A stretch of DNA of 40,762 bases, taken from Streptomyces cucumeris (GTDB lineage: Bacteria; Actinomycetota; Actinomycetes; Streptomycetales; Streptomycetaceae). Below the pieces are notes generated by a model, which worked only from the letters and a program-made list of their open reading frames with translations, did no database searches and was not told the DNA's origin. The stretch is from assembly GCF_024295805.1 (NCBI RefSeq), contig NZ_JANCLX010000055.1:1-40762 (forward strand). Direction: 5' to 3'. Made by a program: the position numbers and the translations under genes. Positions 16,804 through 24,860 of the stretch are shown in pieces (position 1 is the stretch's first letter; each line of letters starts with the position of its first letter).

Positions 16804-17838
16804 TCAGCGTCGGCGCAGCGCAGCGGTCTTCAGCGTCGGCGGTGTGTAGCCGATGTCGCTCGGGTTGAGCACGCTGCCCGGTTCGACGAGTGCGTCGATC
16901 CGGTCCAGCGCCTCGTTCGACAGGGGCCGTTCCACTGCAGTGAGCTGTGAGAGGAGCTGGTCGTGGGTGCGCGGGCCCATGACGGCCGAGGTGACGCCGG
17001 GATGGGCGAGCACGAACCGCAGTGCCAGCTCGACGAGCGTGCAGCCCTCGTCGGCGGCGACGCGCAGGAGTTCGTCCACGACCGCGAGCTTGCGCTTGCG
17101 CACCTGCTCGTCGCCGAAGTCGAAGTGATCAGCGTTGGTCCGGGCCCGTGAGTCTCCCGCCGGTTCGGCTCCGGTCCGGTACTTGCCCGTCAGCCAGCCA
17201 CCGTTGAGGGGGCTCCAGACCATGACGCCCATGCGGTGCCGCTGCGCGGTGGGCAGGGAGGCGGCCTCCGCGTGCCGGGCCAGGACGGAGTACGAAAGCT
17301 GCTCCACGGTGAACCGTTGGAGGCCACGGCGCTGCGCCGCCCACTGCCCTTCGACGATCTCCTCGGCCGGGAAGCTCGAGGTTCCGATCGCCCGTACCTT
17401 GCCCGCCCGCACCAGGTCGCTGAGCGCACCGAGGGTCTCCTCGATGTCGGTCCGGGGATCGGGACGGTGGACGAGGTACACATCGAGGTGGTCCGTCCCC
17501 AGCCGTCGGAGGCTGTTCTCCACGGCACGCATGATCCAGAGCCGGGAGTTGCCACGCCGGTTGCGGTCCAGCGGGCCTCCGGGCATTTGGTTATGGAACT
17601 TCGACACGAGGACGACATCGTCGCGTCGTCCCTTCAGCGCGCGGCCGAGGATCTCCTCCGACTCGCCGAAGGCGTACACGTCGGCGGTGTCCACGAGGTT
17701 GACCCCCGTGTCCAGTGCCGTGGCCACCATACGGTGGCACTCCGCCTCGTCGGTGTTGCCCCACGCGCCGAACATCATCGTCCCGAGGCACAGTCGGCTC
17801 ACCTCGATGCCCGTACCACCCAGAATCCCGTACTGCAC
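16804..17838 (-). CDS. aldo-keto reductase
   Basis: A 344-residue NADPH-dependent reductase with the full AKR tetrad: Asp 50 and Tyr 55 in DTADVYAFGE, Lys 80 in LVSKFH and His 124 in YLVHRPDP. It has the Kv-beta/YajO-like layout, ending with LAHPGVTSAVMGPRTHDQL for cofactor binding. GTG 17838 follows GAGGG at 5-base spacing. It is transcribed away from the VOC/SnoaL pair and carries no CAATRYG motif upstream, so it may not be under the same control as the rest of the island. It could reduce an aldehyde or ketone intermediate, or act as a dihydrodiol dehydrogenase substitute; this is inference. Confidence 0.9.
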   Translation of the reverse strand: MQYGILGGTGIEVSRLCLGTMMFGAWGNTDEAECHRMVATALDTGVNLVDTADVYAFGESEEILGRALKGRRDDVVLVSKFHNQMPGGPLDRNRRGNSRLWIMRAVENSLRRLGTDHLDVYLVHRPDPRTDIEETLGALSDLVRAGKVRAIGTSSFPAEEIVEGQWAAQRRGLQRFTVEQLSYSVLARHAEAASLPTAQRHRMGVMVWSPLNGGWLTGKYRTGAEPAGDSRARTNADHFDFGDEQVRKRKLAVVDELLRVAADEGCTLVELALRFVLAHPGVTSAVMGPRTHDQLLSQLTAVERPLSNEALDRIDALVEPGSVLNPSDIGYTPPTLKTAALRRR

Positions 17839-17960
17839 GTCTGCCCTCGTTTTCCCTGGTGATGCCCGTCCCTGTCATGCCGCAGGCTCCCATGGCGGCA
17901 GGTCCGGAGCCGATGTCGCGCGGGGCCAGCATCTGCCGCGCAGGTGTTGTGTCCGCAGCA

Positions 17961-17992
17961 CATCGACTCGCGGCCGGGCGCACACCTAGGCT
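17961..17992 (+). promoter_or_regulatory. housekeeping-type promoter for VOC/SnoaL pair
   Basis: TAGGCT at 17987-17992 is a good Streptomyces -10 with a poor -35-like TCGACT about 18 bases upstream (17963-17968). The start would fall at about 17999, giving a leader of roughly 28 bases before GTG 18027. No island operator motif is present here. Confidence 0.4.
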
Positions 17993-18026
17993 TCACGAAA
18001 TGCTCGCTACTCACCTTGGAGGCACC

Positions 18027-18479
18027 GTGGCCACCGGCCTCATCTCGGCCCGCTGGACTCACGTCGCGTTGCCGACCGGCGATCTCGACAAGGCGATCGC
18101 GTTCTACACCACGCTGACCCCTCTGGTGGTGGTGGAGCGGTTCAAGGACGCCGACGGCGAGAGTGTCTGGCTCTCCAACGACAGACAGGCCGAGACACCG
18201 TTCGTGCTCGTCCTGGTGTCCTTCAACAAGGACAAGGGCAACCAGCTGGGGCTGCTGCACCCGTTCGCGCACATCGGCATCGAGGTGCCGGCGCGCGAGG
18301 ATGTCGACGCGCTCGCGGACCGGGCCCGCGAGCTGGGCTGCCTGCACTGGGAGCCCCGGCAGATGCCCGATCCCATCGGCTACATCTGCGCTCTGAAGGA
18401 TCCCGACGGCAACGTCGTCGAGATTTCCCACGACCAGCGGGTGTTCGACACGGTCCGCAAGAAGTGGGGTTCGTCCTGA
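18027..18479 (+). CDS. VOC-superfamily (glyoxalase/dioxygenase-fold) protein
   Basis: A 150-residue single-module VOC protein. Candidate metal ligands are His 12 (THVALP), His 82 (AHIGIEV) and Glu 132 (DPDGNVVEIS). I chose GTG 18027 because TTGGAGG lies just upstream; an ATG at 18000 in the same frame would begin at the predicted transcription start with no Shine-Dalgarno. It overlaps the SnoaL-like gene by 16 bases. VOC proteins of this size include small dioxygenases, isomerases and lyases, so it could act on a ring-cleavage intermediate. No substrate can be assigned. Confidence 0.85.
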   Translation: MATGLISARWTHVALPTGDLDKAIAFYTTLTPLVVVERFKDADGESVWLSNDRQAETPFVLVLVSFNKDKGNQLGLLHPFAHIGIEVPAREDVDALADRARELGCLHWEPRQMPDPIGYICALKDPDGNVVEISHDQRVFDTVRKKWGSS

Positions 18480-18859
18480 GGGACACCCGCGCCGTGGTCG
18501 AGGGGTACCTCGCGGCGCTGAACGCGCACGATGCCGACGCCGTGGCCGCCTGTGTGGCCGAGGACTTCGTCAACGAACACACCTCGTCGATGGGGCACAG
18601 CCGCAGGGGCCGCGCCGAGTACCGCGCCGCGCTGACCGGGTTTCTCGAGAACTTCGGGGACTTGCGTTACGTGCCCGAGTGCTTCCTCGTCGACGGCGAG
18701 ACGGCCGCGGTGCCATACGTCATGACGTTCTTGATGCGTTCGGCAGAAGACCGCCCGGTACGTGTGCGAGGGGTCTTCGTGTTCACCGTTGCCGACGGCC
18801 TCATCACACGCCGAACGGACTACTGGGACAGCGGCGAGGTGCAGCGCCAGCTCACCTGA
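18464..18859 (+). CDS. SnoaL-like (NTF2-fold) protein
   Basis: A 131-residue protein of the SnoaL/NTF2-like cone-shaped fold. It begins with a helix, DTRAVVEGYLAALNAHDAD, then continues AVAACVAEDFVNEHTSS and ends with the typical FVFTVADGLITRRTDYWDSG. Family members are cyclases, isomerases, hydrolases or ligand-binding proteins. GTG 18464 overlaps the end of the VOC gene, so the two are co-translated. A very strong hairpin follows. The role in the pathway is unknown. Confidence 0.82.
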   Translation: MGFVLRDTRAVVEGYLAALNAHDADAVAACVAEDFVNEHTSSMGHSRRGRAEYRAALTGFLENFGDLRYVPECFLVDGETAAVPYVMTFLMRSAEDRPVRVRGVFVFTVADGLITRRTDYWDSGEVQRQLT

Positions 18860-18892
18860 CGCCCCGGTCGGCTGCCCGGAGCCAGCGCTTTG

Positions 18893-18928
18893 GACACCCC
18901 GTCCGCACTGTGGTGCGGACGGGGTGTC
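18893..18928. terminator. perfect 16-bp hairpin terminator
   Basis: GACACCCCGTCCGCAC (18893-18908) pairs perfectly with GTGCGGACGGGGTGTC (18913-18928) across the 4-base loop TGTG. It ends the VOC/SnoaL transcript and insulates the next promoter. It has no U tract, and being a perfect palindrome it works on both strands. Confidence 0.75.
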
Positions 18929-18969
18929 GGCGTTTCGGCTTCCGGGTGCGTATCGCTGAGCATGATGCC

Positions 18970-19010
18970 GTCTCGCATTGCTTGACACCTCCCGTCTCGC
19001 ATTGAAAGAT
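18970..19010 (+). promoter_or_regulatory. promoter with two operator-like sites
   Basis: TTGACA 18982-18987, a 17-base spacer and AAAGAT 19005-19010 predict transcription starting at or next to ATG 19017. The island motif occurs twice on the minus strand: AAGCAATGCGAGAC (18983-18970), touching the -35, and TTTCAATGCGAGAC (19007-18994), lying between -35 and -10. The second placement is classic for a repressor. Confidence 0.6.
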
Positions 19011-19016
19011 GCCGTC

Positions 19017-19835
19017 ATGCAAGTTGTGACAACATCGGCCGGACTGGGCCGGATCGAGGGTGGGGCCATCGCCCTCCTGGACACGCCTTTCCCTCACATA
19101 GGCGCCCTCCTGGAGCAGGAGGGCTCGCTGCTGGGCTTGTCGTCCCGCACGGTGCGCGAGCGGGTCCCGCTCGGCGAGGCCACGGTCGTGGCGCCACTGG
19201 GCCGTCCCCGTGCGGTGTGGGGCGTCGGGCTCAACTACGTCTCGAAGGCGGCCCGGACCGGCCGGGCGCGGCCCAAGCAGCCGATCCTCTACCTTGCGGC
19301 GTCATCCGGCGTATCGGGGCCCGGTGCGCAGGTGGTGGTCCCGCGGGCCGTGACCGAACTCGACTACGAGGGGGAGATCGCGGTCGTCGTCGGGCGCCGG
19401 ATGTACCAGGCGTCCGAGTCGGAGGTATGGCCCGCGATTGCCGGTATCACCGCGGCCAACGACATGACGGCGCGTGATGTCATGCGCACCACAGGCGTGC
19501 CCGCCCTCGCCAAGAGCTACCCGGGCTTCACGCCGCTCGGCCCGTCGCTGCGCACTCCCGACGACATCGGCGACCCCGGCGCGATCCGCCTACGCACCCG
19601 GGTCAACGGCGAACTCCGGCAGGACGACACAAGCGCCTGGATGATCTTTCCACTCCCCGATCTGCTCAGCAGACTGTCGTGGTTCACCGTGCTCGAACCC
19701 GGCGATGTCGTCCTCACCGGAAGCCCGGCCGGCACCGGCCAGGACCGCGCCTGCTTCCTCGCCGACGGCGACGAGGTGCGCGTCGAGGTCGACGGTGTGC
19801 TGCCCCTCATCACCCGCGTCGTGCGATCCGCGTGA
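19017..19835 (+). CDS. fumarylacetoacetate hydrolase (FAH) family protein
   Basis: A 272-residue FAH-fold enzyme with the metal triad Glu 118 and Glu 120 (ELDYEGEIAVVVG) and Asp 149 (AANDMTARD), plus LEPGDVVLTGSPAGTG near the end. Family members hydrolyse C-C bonds of acyl-pyruvates, or act as decarboxylases or hydratases in meta-cleavage pathways. The ATG lies 6 bases from the predicted -10, so translation is probably leaderless. It is the first gene of an operon with an amidohydrolase, an HpcH/HpaI aldolase and a cupin. With an extradiol dioxygenase 8 kb away it most likely processes the ring-cleavage product. Confidence 0.9.
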   Translation: MQVVTTSAGLGRIEGGAIALLDTPFPHIGALLEQEGSLLGLSSRTVRERVPLGEATVVAPLGRPRAVWGVGLNYVSKAARTGRARPKQPILYLAASSGVSGPGAQVVVPRAVTELDYEGEIAVVVGRRMYQASESEVWPAIAGITAANDMTARDVMRTTGVPALAKSYPGFTPLGPSLRTPDDIGDPGAIRLRTRVNGELRQDDTSAWMIFPLPDLLSRLSWFTVLEPGDVVLTGSPAGTGQDRACFLADGDEVRVEVDGVLPLITRVVRSA

Positions 19836-19910
19836 CGCGTCACCGCACGGCCACCCCGTTGCACAGATCGGACAGCTGACCGCCCCTCAGCCCCCTGGGA
19901 GCCCATACCG

Positions 19911-21065
19911 ATGTCCATCTCGTCAGAGTCGTCCTACGACCTCGTCCTCACCGGCGGTACCGTCCTCGACCCGGCGTCGGGCATCAACGCCCGGCTTGAC
20001 GTCGCGGTCACCGGCAACCGCATCGCCGCGATGGAGAAGGGGCTGGCGGCGAACGCCGCCCGCACGATCGACGTCACCGGTTCCACCGTGCTGCCGGGGC
20101 TCGTCGAGGGCCACACCCACATCTTCCCGTACGTCTCCGCCGTCGGCGCCCCGGCCGAAGAAGCCCACCTGCGCCGCGGCGTCGTCGCGGCGGCGGATGC
20201 CGGCACCGCCGGCGCATCGACGTTCGCGGCCTTCCGTAAACTGGTGGTCGAGGCGAACCCGCTGCGCATCGTCAACTTCCTCAATGTCTCGGTGCTCGGC
20301 CTGATCGACTTCAGATTCGGTGAGCTGCTGAACCCCGGCACGCTGGTCCCCGAGGACGCGCTCGCGACCGCCCAGGCCCACCCCGACATCGTGCGCGGCT
20401 TCAAGATCCGTCTCTCCGAGGACGTCGTCGGCGAGAACTGGGAGTCGTTGCTGAAGAAGTCCGTGGCGCTCGCCGAACAGGCCGGTCTCCCGCTGATGCT
20501 GCACATCGGCGAAACCGCCGAGCCGCTGCCCGTCGTCCTCGACTACCTGCGTCCCGGCGACATCGTGGCGCACTGCTACACCGGCAAGCCGCACGGGATT
20601 CTCGACGGTGACCATGTGCAGCCCGCCGTCACCGCGGCCCGTGCGCGCGGCGTGCTGTTCGACTCGGCCCACGGCAGGAGCAACCTCAGCTTCGAGGTGG
20701 CGCGCCGGGCCATCGCCGACGGCTTCCTGCCCGATGTCCTCAGCTCCGACACCAGTGCACGCAACTGGCGCGGCCCGGTATTCGACCTGCTCACCAGCAT
20801 CTCCAAGCTGGTCGCGCTCGGTGCGCCCCTCGAGGAGTGCGTCAGGCGGGCCACTGCCGCGCCGGCCGAGCTGCTGGGGCTCGACGCGGAGGGCTACGGG
20901 CGCCTGGAGGTCGGCGGGCGGGCCGACGTCACGGTCGTCAGCGAGACGGACGAGGTCACCCTGCCCGACGCCGCGGGCAACACGATCGTCGCGCCGCGCC
21001 TGGAGCCGACCGTGGTACTGCACGGCGGAGCCGAGGTCGACATCGTGCCGTGGCGGGGTCTGTAG
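19911..21065 (+). CDS. amidohydrolase/deacetylase-type metallohydrolase
   Basis: A 384-residue amidohydrolase of the dihydroorotase-like, two-metal branch. It shows HTH (His 68 and 70), a carboxylatable Lys 165 in GFKIRLSE, His 198 (LMLHIGE), His 221 (VAHCYTG) and Asp 280 (SSDTS), so the site looks complete. Relatives include D-aminoacylase/deacetylase and enamidase-like enzymes that cleave cyclic or linear amides. It follows the FAH gene by 75 bases, with GGGAG upstream. Its presence, together with the first amidohydrolase, points to a C-N bond in the substrate or an intermediate; this is inference. Confidence 0.88.
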   Translation: MSISSESSYDLVLTGGTVLDPASGINARLDVAVTGNRIAAMEKGLAANAARTIDVTGSTVLPGLVEGHTHIFPYVSAVGAPAEEAHLRRGVVAAADAGTAGASTFAAFRKLVVEANPLRIVNFLNVSVLGLIDFRFGELLNPGTLVPEDALATAQAHPDIVRGFKIRLSEDVVGENWESLLKKSVALAEQAGLPLMLHIGETAEPLPVVLDYLRPGDIVAHCYTGKPHGILDGDHVQPAVTAARARGVLFDSAHGRSNLSFEVARRAIADGFLPDVLSSDTSARNWRGPVFDLLTSISKLVALGAPLEECVRRATAAPAELLGLDAEGYGRLEVGGRADVTVVSETDEVTLPDAAGNTIVAPRLEPTVVLHGGAEVDIVPWRGL

Positions 21066-21104
21066 TCGGTCCGGCACATCCGCAGCTCGAGATGAGGATC
21101 CGAG

Positions 21105-21878
21105 ATGACCGCAGGTGACCTCCGTCTTCTGCGGCGCCGATTGCGCGTGGCCCTGACCGCGGGTCGCCCCGCCGTCGGTACCTTCGTCAAGCTGGCGTCG
21201 CCCGACGTGGTGGAACTGGCCGTGGCGGCCGGGTTTGCGTTCGTGGTCGTCGACCTCGAACACTCCACCCTCACCGAGCAGGACGCCGTCGGCCTGGTGC
21301 GCCACGCGGACGCGTGCGGCCTGCCGTCCCTGGTCCGCGTGCCCGAGGTGGACGCCGCCGCCATCAACCGGCTTCTGGAGGCCGGGGCGGCGGGAATCCA
21401 GCTGTCCATGCTCACCCGTGTCGCCCAGGCCGAGGCACTTGTGGCGGCCACCCGGTTCGCACCGGCCGGCCGCCGGTCGGTGAGCCTGGCCAACAGGGCC
21501 GCCCGGTTCGGCGCGCTCCCGCTGGCCGGGTTCCTGCGCTCCGAGCAGGACGACCCGCCGGTGCTGGTCGGCCAGATCGAGACGGCGCGGACGGATCCGC
21601 TGCGGGATCTGGTCGCCGCTCTCGACGTGTGCTTCGTCGGCAGTACCGACCTCGCGGTCGACCTGGGCCTGCCGACGGACCGGACGGAGCTGCGCGTCGT
21701 GGTGGACCGGGTGAGCGACGCCGCCCGCTCCGCGACGGTGGCGTTCGGCGGTTGGACACCGACCCGGGGCGCCGCGGCGGACCTGGGCCTCGGCGACGCC
21801 GACTACCTGGTCGTCGGCTCGGACCTGCAGATGTTGGCGGCCGGTCTGAGAGCGGCCGCCGGAGAGGAACACCAGTGA
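21105..21878 (+). CDS. HpcH/HpaI-family aldolase
   Basis: A 257-residue class II pyruvate aldolase. Motifs are DLEHS with catalytic His 53, LVRVP with the substrate Arg, GQIET (metal Glu 159) and FVGSTDLAVDLG (metal Asp 182). The family cleaves 4-hydroxy-2-oxo acids to pyruvate plus an aldehyde, usually the last step of meta-cleavage routes such as homoprotocatechuate degradation. The segment SLANRAARFG replaces the more common RG.SRAARYG. It overlaps the cupin gene. The released aldehyde could be oxidised by the aldehyde dehydrogenase at 6.3 kb. Confidence 0.9.
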   Translation: MTAGDLRLLRRRLRVALTAGRPAVGTFVKLASPDVVELAVAAGFAFVVVDLEHSTLTEQDAVGLVRHADACGLPSLVRVPEVDAAAINRLLEAGAAGIQLSMLTRVAQAEALVAATRFAPAGRRSVSLANRAARFGALPLAGFLRSEQDDPPVLVGQIETARTDPLRDLVAALDVCFVGSTDLAVDLGLPTDRTELRVVVDRVSDAARSATVAFGGWTPTRGAAADLGLGDADYLVVGSDLQMLAAGLRAAAGEEHQ

Positions 21879-22231
21879 GCACACGCAACGCGGCACTGTT
21901 CAACACCGTCGTCAACTGGGACGAGCTGCCGGTGACCCAGGTGCGGCCAGGGGTCCGTCGTCGCGTCTATGCGACGGACGAGGTGATGATCGCCCACCAC
22001 GAGCTCGAGGCCGGCATGACGCTCAACCCGCACCGGCACGAGGACTTCGACCAGCTGGTCCATATCGCCGAAGGGCGTGCCAACTACTACGTGGACGGTG
22101 TCGCACACGACATGCGTACCGGATCCTTCCTGCTGGTTCCGCGTGGCAGCGAGCACTACGTCGAGCCGACGGAAACCCCCTGTGTGAACATCGACTTCTT
22201 CGTTCCGCCGCGGGCCGACCTGCTGCCCTGA
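21875..22231 (+). CDS. small cupin-domain protein
   Basis: A 118-residue single cupin. The metal-binding motif is NPHRHEDFDQL (His 53 and 55), with a later His 94 in PRGSEHYVEP. GTG 21875 overlaps the aldolase stop, with GGAG about 9 bases upstream. Small cupins in such operons act as isomerases, dioxygenases or sensors. It is the last gene before a hairpin terminator. No specific reaction can be assigned. Confidence 0.85.
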   Translation: MSTRNAALFNTVVNWDELPVTQVRPGVRRRVYATDEVMIAHHELEAGMTLNPHRHEDFDQLVHIAEGRANYYVDGVAHDMRTGSFLLVPRGSEHYVEPTETPCVNIDFFVPPRADLLP

Positions 22232-22251
22232 CGGGCGTACGGGCATACGAG

Positions 22252-22282
22252 TCCGCCCCCACGGGGACACCGTGGGAGCGGA
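22252..22282. terminator. hairpin terminator between convergent genes
   Basis: TCCGCCCCCACGG (22252-22264) pairs with CCGTGGGAGCGGA (22270-22282) with one mismatch around a 5-base loop. It ends the FAH-amidohydrolase-aldolase-cupin operon and could also stop the opposing IclR transcript, whose gene ends at 22395. Confidence 0.65.
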
Positions 22283-22394
22283 TCGATGTGCAAGGGCGCC
22301 GGCATGAGCCATCCAGCCATCCCCGACACGCACGTCACGACAGATGGCCCACCGCTTTCGCGGTGAGCCGCCATCCACTGCTGCTGCGACCGGG

Positions 22395-23192
22395 TCAGCC
22401 GCCGTTGGTCGCGTCGTCGGAGGTGCCCAGCCGCTGCGACAACGCGCGGGCGGTCTCCAGCAGCGCCTGGGCCATCGGCGACTTGATGTCGTCGGAAACC
22501 GTCGCCGTGGTGCCGACGATCGCCAGGGTTCCGCTGATCTTGTCGCCCTCGAAGATCGGCGCTGCGACAGTGCGGACCCCGTTGACCGTGGGGGAGTTGA
22601 CCGACAGACCGTGCTGCCGGATGGCCTGGAGCTCCTCGGCGAACTCGGCCGACTTGCGGACCTCGCGCGGAAGAGTCGGTACCTGCTCCGGGGCCAGGAA
22701 CGCGAGGAAGACGCGTCCCTGTGCCGAGGACGTGAGGTGCAGTCGCGAGCCGACCCGGACGCTGATGCGCACCATGTGGTCGGTGTTGTCGACCGAGCGC
22801 ACCACGGTCGCCGACTCGCCGTCCCAGACCGACAGCACGATCGTCTCGTCGATGTGCCGGACCAGATCCTCCATGTAGGGCTCGGCGGCCGCGACGATCG
22901 GCAGGCCGGCCCGCGCGGCCGCGGCGAGAGTGAGTACCTGGGGGCCGAGGGAGTACAGGGAGGTGCGCTCGTCGTACCGCAGCAGGTTCGCCGCCCGCAG
23001 TGCCTTCGTGTAGCGGTGCGCGGTGGCCTTGCTGGCCCCGAGACGTGTCGTGATCTCGTTGAGGCTCATATGCGGCTTGCCGACGGTGAACGAACCGAGG
23101 ATCAGTGCCGCGCGCTGCACCGTCTGGATGGTCGGCGCGGTCCTGTCCGGGCCGGCTGGTTCGTCGGTGCTCCGCTGAGCCTTCGGGGGCAT
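22395..23192 (-). CDS. IclR-family transcriptional regulator
   Basis: 265 residues: a winged HTH at about residues 20-85 (TVQRAALILGSF, SLNEITTRLGASKATAHRY) and a C-terminal IclR effector domain with SVRVGSRLHLTSSAQGRVFLA split over two stretches and a final VAAPIFEGDKISGTLAIVG. ATG 23192 has AGGAG about 10 bases upstream. IclR proteins usually control aromatic or glyoxylate catabolism by binding short palindromic or repeated sites. One copy of the island motif lies in its own promoter region, as expected for autoregulation. It is the best candidate reader of the CAATRYG sites, by position rather than by proof. Confidence 0.92.
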   Translation of the reverse strand: MPPKAQRSTDEPAGPDRTAPTIQTVQRAALILGSFTVGKPHMSLNEITTRLGASKATAHRYTKALRAANLLRYDERTSLYSLGPQVLTLAAAARAGLPIVAAAEPYMEDLVRHIDETIVLSVWDGESATVVRSVDNTDHMVRISVRVGSRLHLTSSAQGRVFLAFLAPEQVPTLPREVRKSAEFAEELQAIRQHGLSVNSPTVNGVRTVAAPIFEGDKISGTLAIVGTTATVSDDIKSPMAQALLETARALSQRLGTSDDATNGG

Positions 23193-23244
23193 GGATTTCC
23201 GCTCCTGTCCGTGGTCACTCAGACTGGGTGGGACGACAAGTGAA

Positions 23245-23258
23245 ACGCCGTATTGAAT
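23245..23258 (-). promoter_or_regulatory. operator-like site upstream of iclR-type gene
   Basis: ATTCAATACGGCGT on the minus strand matches the island motif core CAATRYG. It lies 53 bases upstream of the regulator's ATG, between TTGTCC and TCACTT, which are spaced like a -35/-10 pair. Fits autoregulation. Confidence 0.45.
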
Positions 23259-23397
23259 AGGGACAAGAGTACGGTGACGTGTGACCCGTGTGGGTCTCTT
23301 CAGAGCGCTCGTCCACGGCGAACCGGTGTGCTGGACGGGCTCGAGGCAGGGTTCGTGTCGGCGGGGGGTGCCGCGGCTAGACGGTCCGGGGCCGGCT

Positions 23398-24396
23398 TCA
23401 CGCATCCGAGGAGTGCCCCGGTGTGATCGAGCGTGCTGGGTCCAGCAGGGCGGCGATGTGGTTCACGGCGAGGGCGGCTTCGCCGAAGCCGATCGAGATG
23501 AGGCTGACCTTGCCGTCGTAGTCGGCGATGTCGCCGGCCGCGAAAATGCGCTCCCGACTGGTGCGCATCGTGGGGTCGACGCGGATGCGTCGGCGGCGCA
23601 GTTCCAGTCCCCACTGCTCGATCGGGCCGAGATCGGCGATGAAGCCGAGTGCGGCCACGATGGATCGGGCGGGCAGGGTGATCCGGTTGCCGTCGGGGCT
23701 CGCCACCACGACCTCCGACACCGGCCCGTCGCCGGAGATCTTCTCGACCTCGTAGGGCGTCAGGACCCGCACGGAGGATGAGTGGACCTGCTCGACGGTG
23801 CGTTCATGGGCCCGGAAACGCGTACGCCGGTGTACCAGTGTCACCGACGAGGCGATCGGCTCCAGTGACAGCGCCCAGTCCAGCGCGGAGTCGCCGCCGC
23901 CGACGATCACGATGTCCTGGCTGGTGAGCTCGTCCAACCGCGGCACGAAGTACCGCAGTCCCCGGCCCAGATACTCGGATCCCACCGGGAGCTCGCGGGG
24001 GATGAAGTTGCCGATCCCACCGCAGACGAGCACCGCGCCCGCGGTGATCCGCGCGCCGAGGTCGGTGGTGGCGACGATGCCCTCCTCCGTGTCGTTGAGC
24101 TGAGTGACCCCGTGGCCGAGCAGGTAGCTGGGGTTCCACCGTCCGGCCTGCTCGGCCAGTTGGTCCACCAGGTCCTGGCCGCGGACCGCGGGGAAGCCGG
24201 CCACGTCGAAGATGAGTTTCTCGGGGTACAGCGCGGCGATCTGGCCGCCGACCTCGGGCAGAGCGTCGGCGACCGCGACGCTCATGCCGCGGAAGCCGGC
24301 GTAGTACGCGCCGTACAGCCCCGTCGGGCCGGATCCGATGATGAGCAGGTCGACGGAGATCTCGGGGTCGGCACCCGTGGTCGAGAGGCCGGTCAC
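23398..24396 (-). CDS. ferredoxin-NAD(P)+ reductase, thioredoxin-reductase-like
   Basis: A 332-residue flavoprotein with an N-terminal FAD motif GSGPTGLYGAYYAG, NADP-domain IVGGGDSALDWAL and a C-terminal FAD site IFAAGDIADYDGK. It lacks the CxxC redox pair of thioredoxin reductase, placing it with the YumC-type ferredoxin reductases. GTG 24396 has GGAGGTG at 6-base spacing and overlaps the ferredoxin stop (GTGA). With the ferredoxin it forms the electron chain NAD(P)H to FAD to Fe-S, most simply for the Rieske oxygenase encoded divergently. This is an unusual reductase class for a Rieske dioxygenase, where FNR-type or GR-type reductases are the rule. Confidence 0.9.
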   Translation of the reverse strand: MTGLSTTGADPEISVDLLIIGSGPTGLYGAYYAGFRGMSVAVADALPEVGGQIAALYPEKLIFDVAGFPAVRGQDLVDQLAEQAGRWNPSYLLGHGVTQLNDTEEGIVATTDLGARITAGAVLVCGGIGNFIPRELPVGSEYLGRGLRYFVPRLDELTSQDIVIVGGGDSALDWALSLEPIASSVTLVHRRTRFRAHERTVEQVHSSSVRVLTPYEVEKISGDGPVSEVVVASPDGNRITLPARSIVAALGFIADLGPIEQWGLELRRRRIRVDPTMRTSRERIFAAGDIADYDGKVSLISIGFGEAALAVNHIAALLDPARSITPGHSSDA

Positions 24397-24707
24397 GCGC
24401 CCACCTCCGGGTGGTCGTGGCCGGTCTTGCCGACCTTGCGTGCTCCGCCCGGCGATCCGAGCGGCTCGGTTCCGAGGGTGAAGAACTCGGAGTTGATGCG
24501 CTCGAACTGCTGGCTCTCCTGCGGCAGGTCCTCGTGGTGGAAGATCGAGATCTGCGGGCAGACGGGTTCGCAGCGCCCGCACTCGACACATTCGTCGGGC
24601 TGGATGTAGAGCATCCGCTCGCCCTCGTAGATGCAGTCGGCCGGGCACTCCTCCATGCAGGACTTGTCCATGACATCGACACAGGCCTGAGTGATGACGT
24701 ACGGCAC
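24393..24707 (-). CDS. 7Fe ferredoxin ([3Fe-4S][4Fe-4S])
   Basis: About 104 residues from GTG 24707 (VPYVITQACVDVMDKSC). An in-frame ATG at 24740 would add 11 residues; the GTG matches the usual family start and has GAAGGG about 10 bases upstream. Cys 9, 17 and 50 suit a [3Fe-4S] cluster, and Cys 21, 40, 43 and 46 (CVECGRCEPVCP) a [4Fe-4S] cluster, as in actinobacterial FdxA/FdxC. Its gene overlaps the reductase gene. Likely carries electrons to the Rieske oxygenase. The pairing of a bacterial 7Fe ferredoxin with a two-subunit Rieske enzyme is uncommon. Confidence 0.9.
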   Translation of the reverse strand: MPYVITQACVDVMDKSCMEECPADCIYEGERMLYIQPDECVECGRCEPVCPQISIFHHEDLPQESQQFERINSEFFTLGTEPLGSPGGARKVGKTGHDHPEVGA

Positions 24708-24733
24708 GAGCTTGTTGCCCTTCACACGGTCGC

Positions 24734-24767
24734 ACAACATGCGAGACGGTGTATTTCAATATGGAAC
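24734..24767 (+). promoter_or_regulatory. operator-like site plus half-site, 20 bp apart
   Basis: TTTCAATATGGAAC (24754-24767) fits the island motif and lies over the predicted leftward transcription start. ACAACATGCGAGAC (24734-24747) keeps the right half GCGAGAC, exactly 20 bp away in the same orientation. The same 20-bp pairing is seen at 9.1 and 31.2 kb. Confidence 0.5.
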
Positions 24768-24770
24768 AGG

Positions 24771-24820
24771 ATGATGGCGATGCCGGACCAGGGTGTCAAC
24801 CACGAGGCGAATGCTTGACA
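24771..24820. promoter_or_regulatory. divergent promoters, mirror-image -35 boxes
   Basis: GGGTGTCAA (24791-24799) and TTGACACCC (24815-24823) are a perfect 9-bp inverted repeat containing back-to-back TTGACA boxes. Leftward: TTGACA, 17 bases, CATCAT (24776-24771), for ferredoxin/reductase. Rightward: a TTGACA -35 for the Rieske operon with no clear -10 at 17-18 bases. Confidence 0.5.
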
Positions 24821-24860
24821 CCCTTGAGCGCACTGGGGGACGCTGAGGCGACATACGAGA

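Noticed and set aside
19923..21896. 657-codon frame antisense to the second amidohydrolase and aldolase
   Set aside because: Shadow; composition follows the opposite strand's codon bias.
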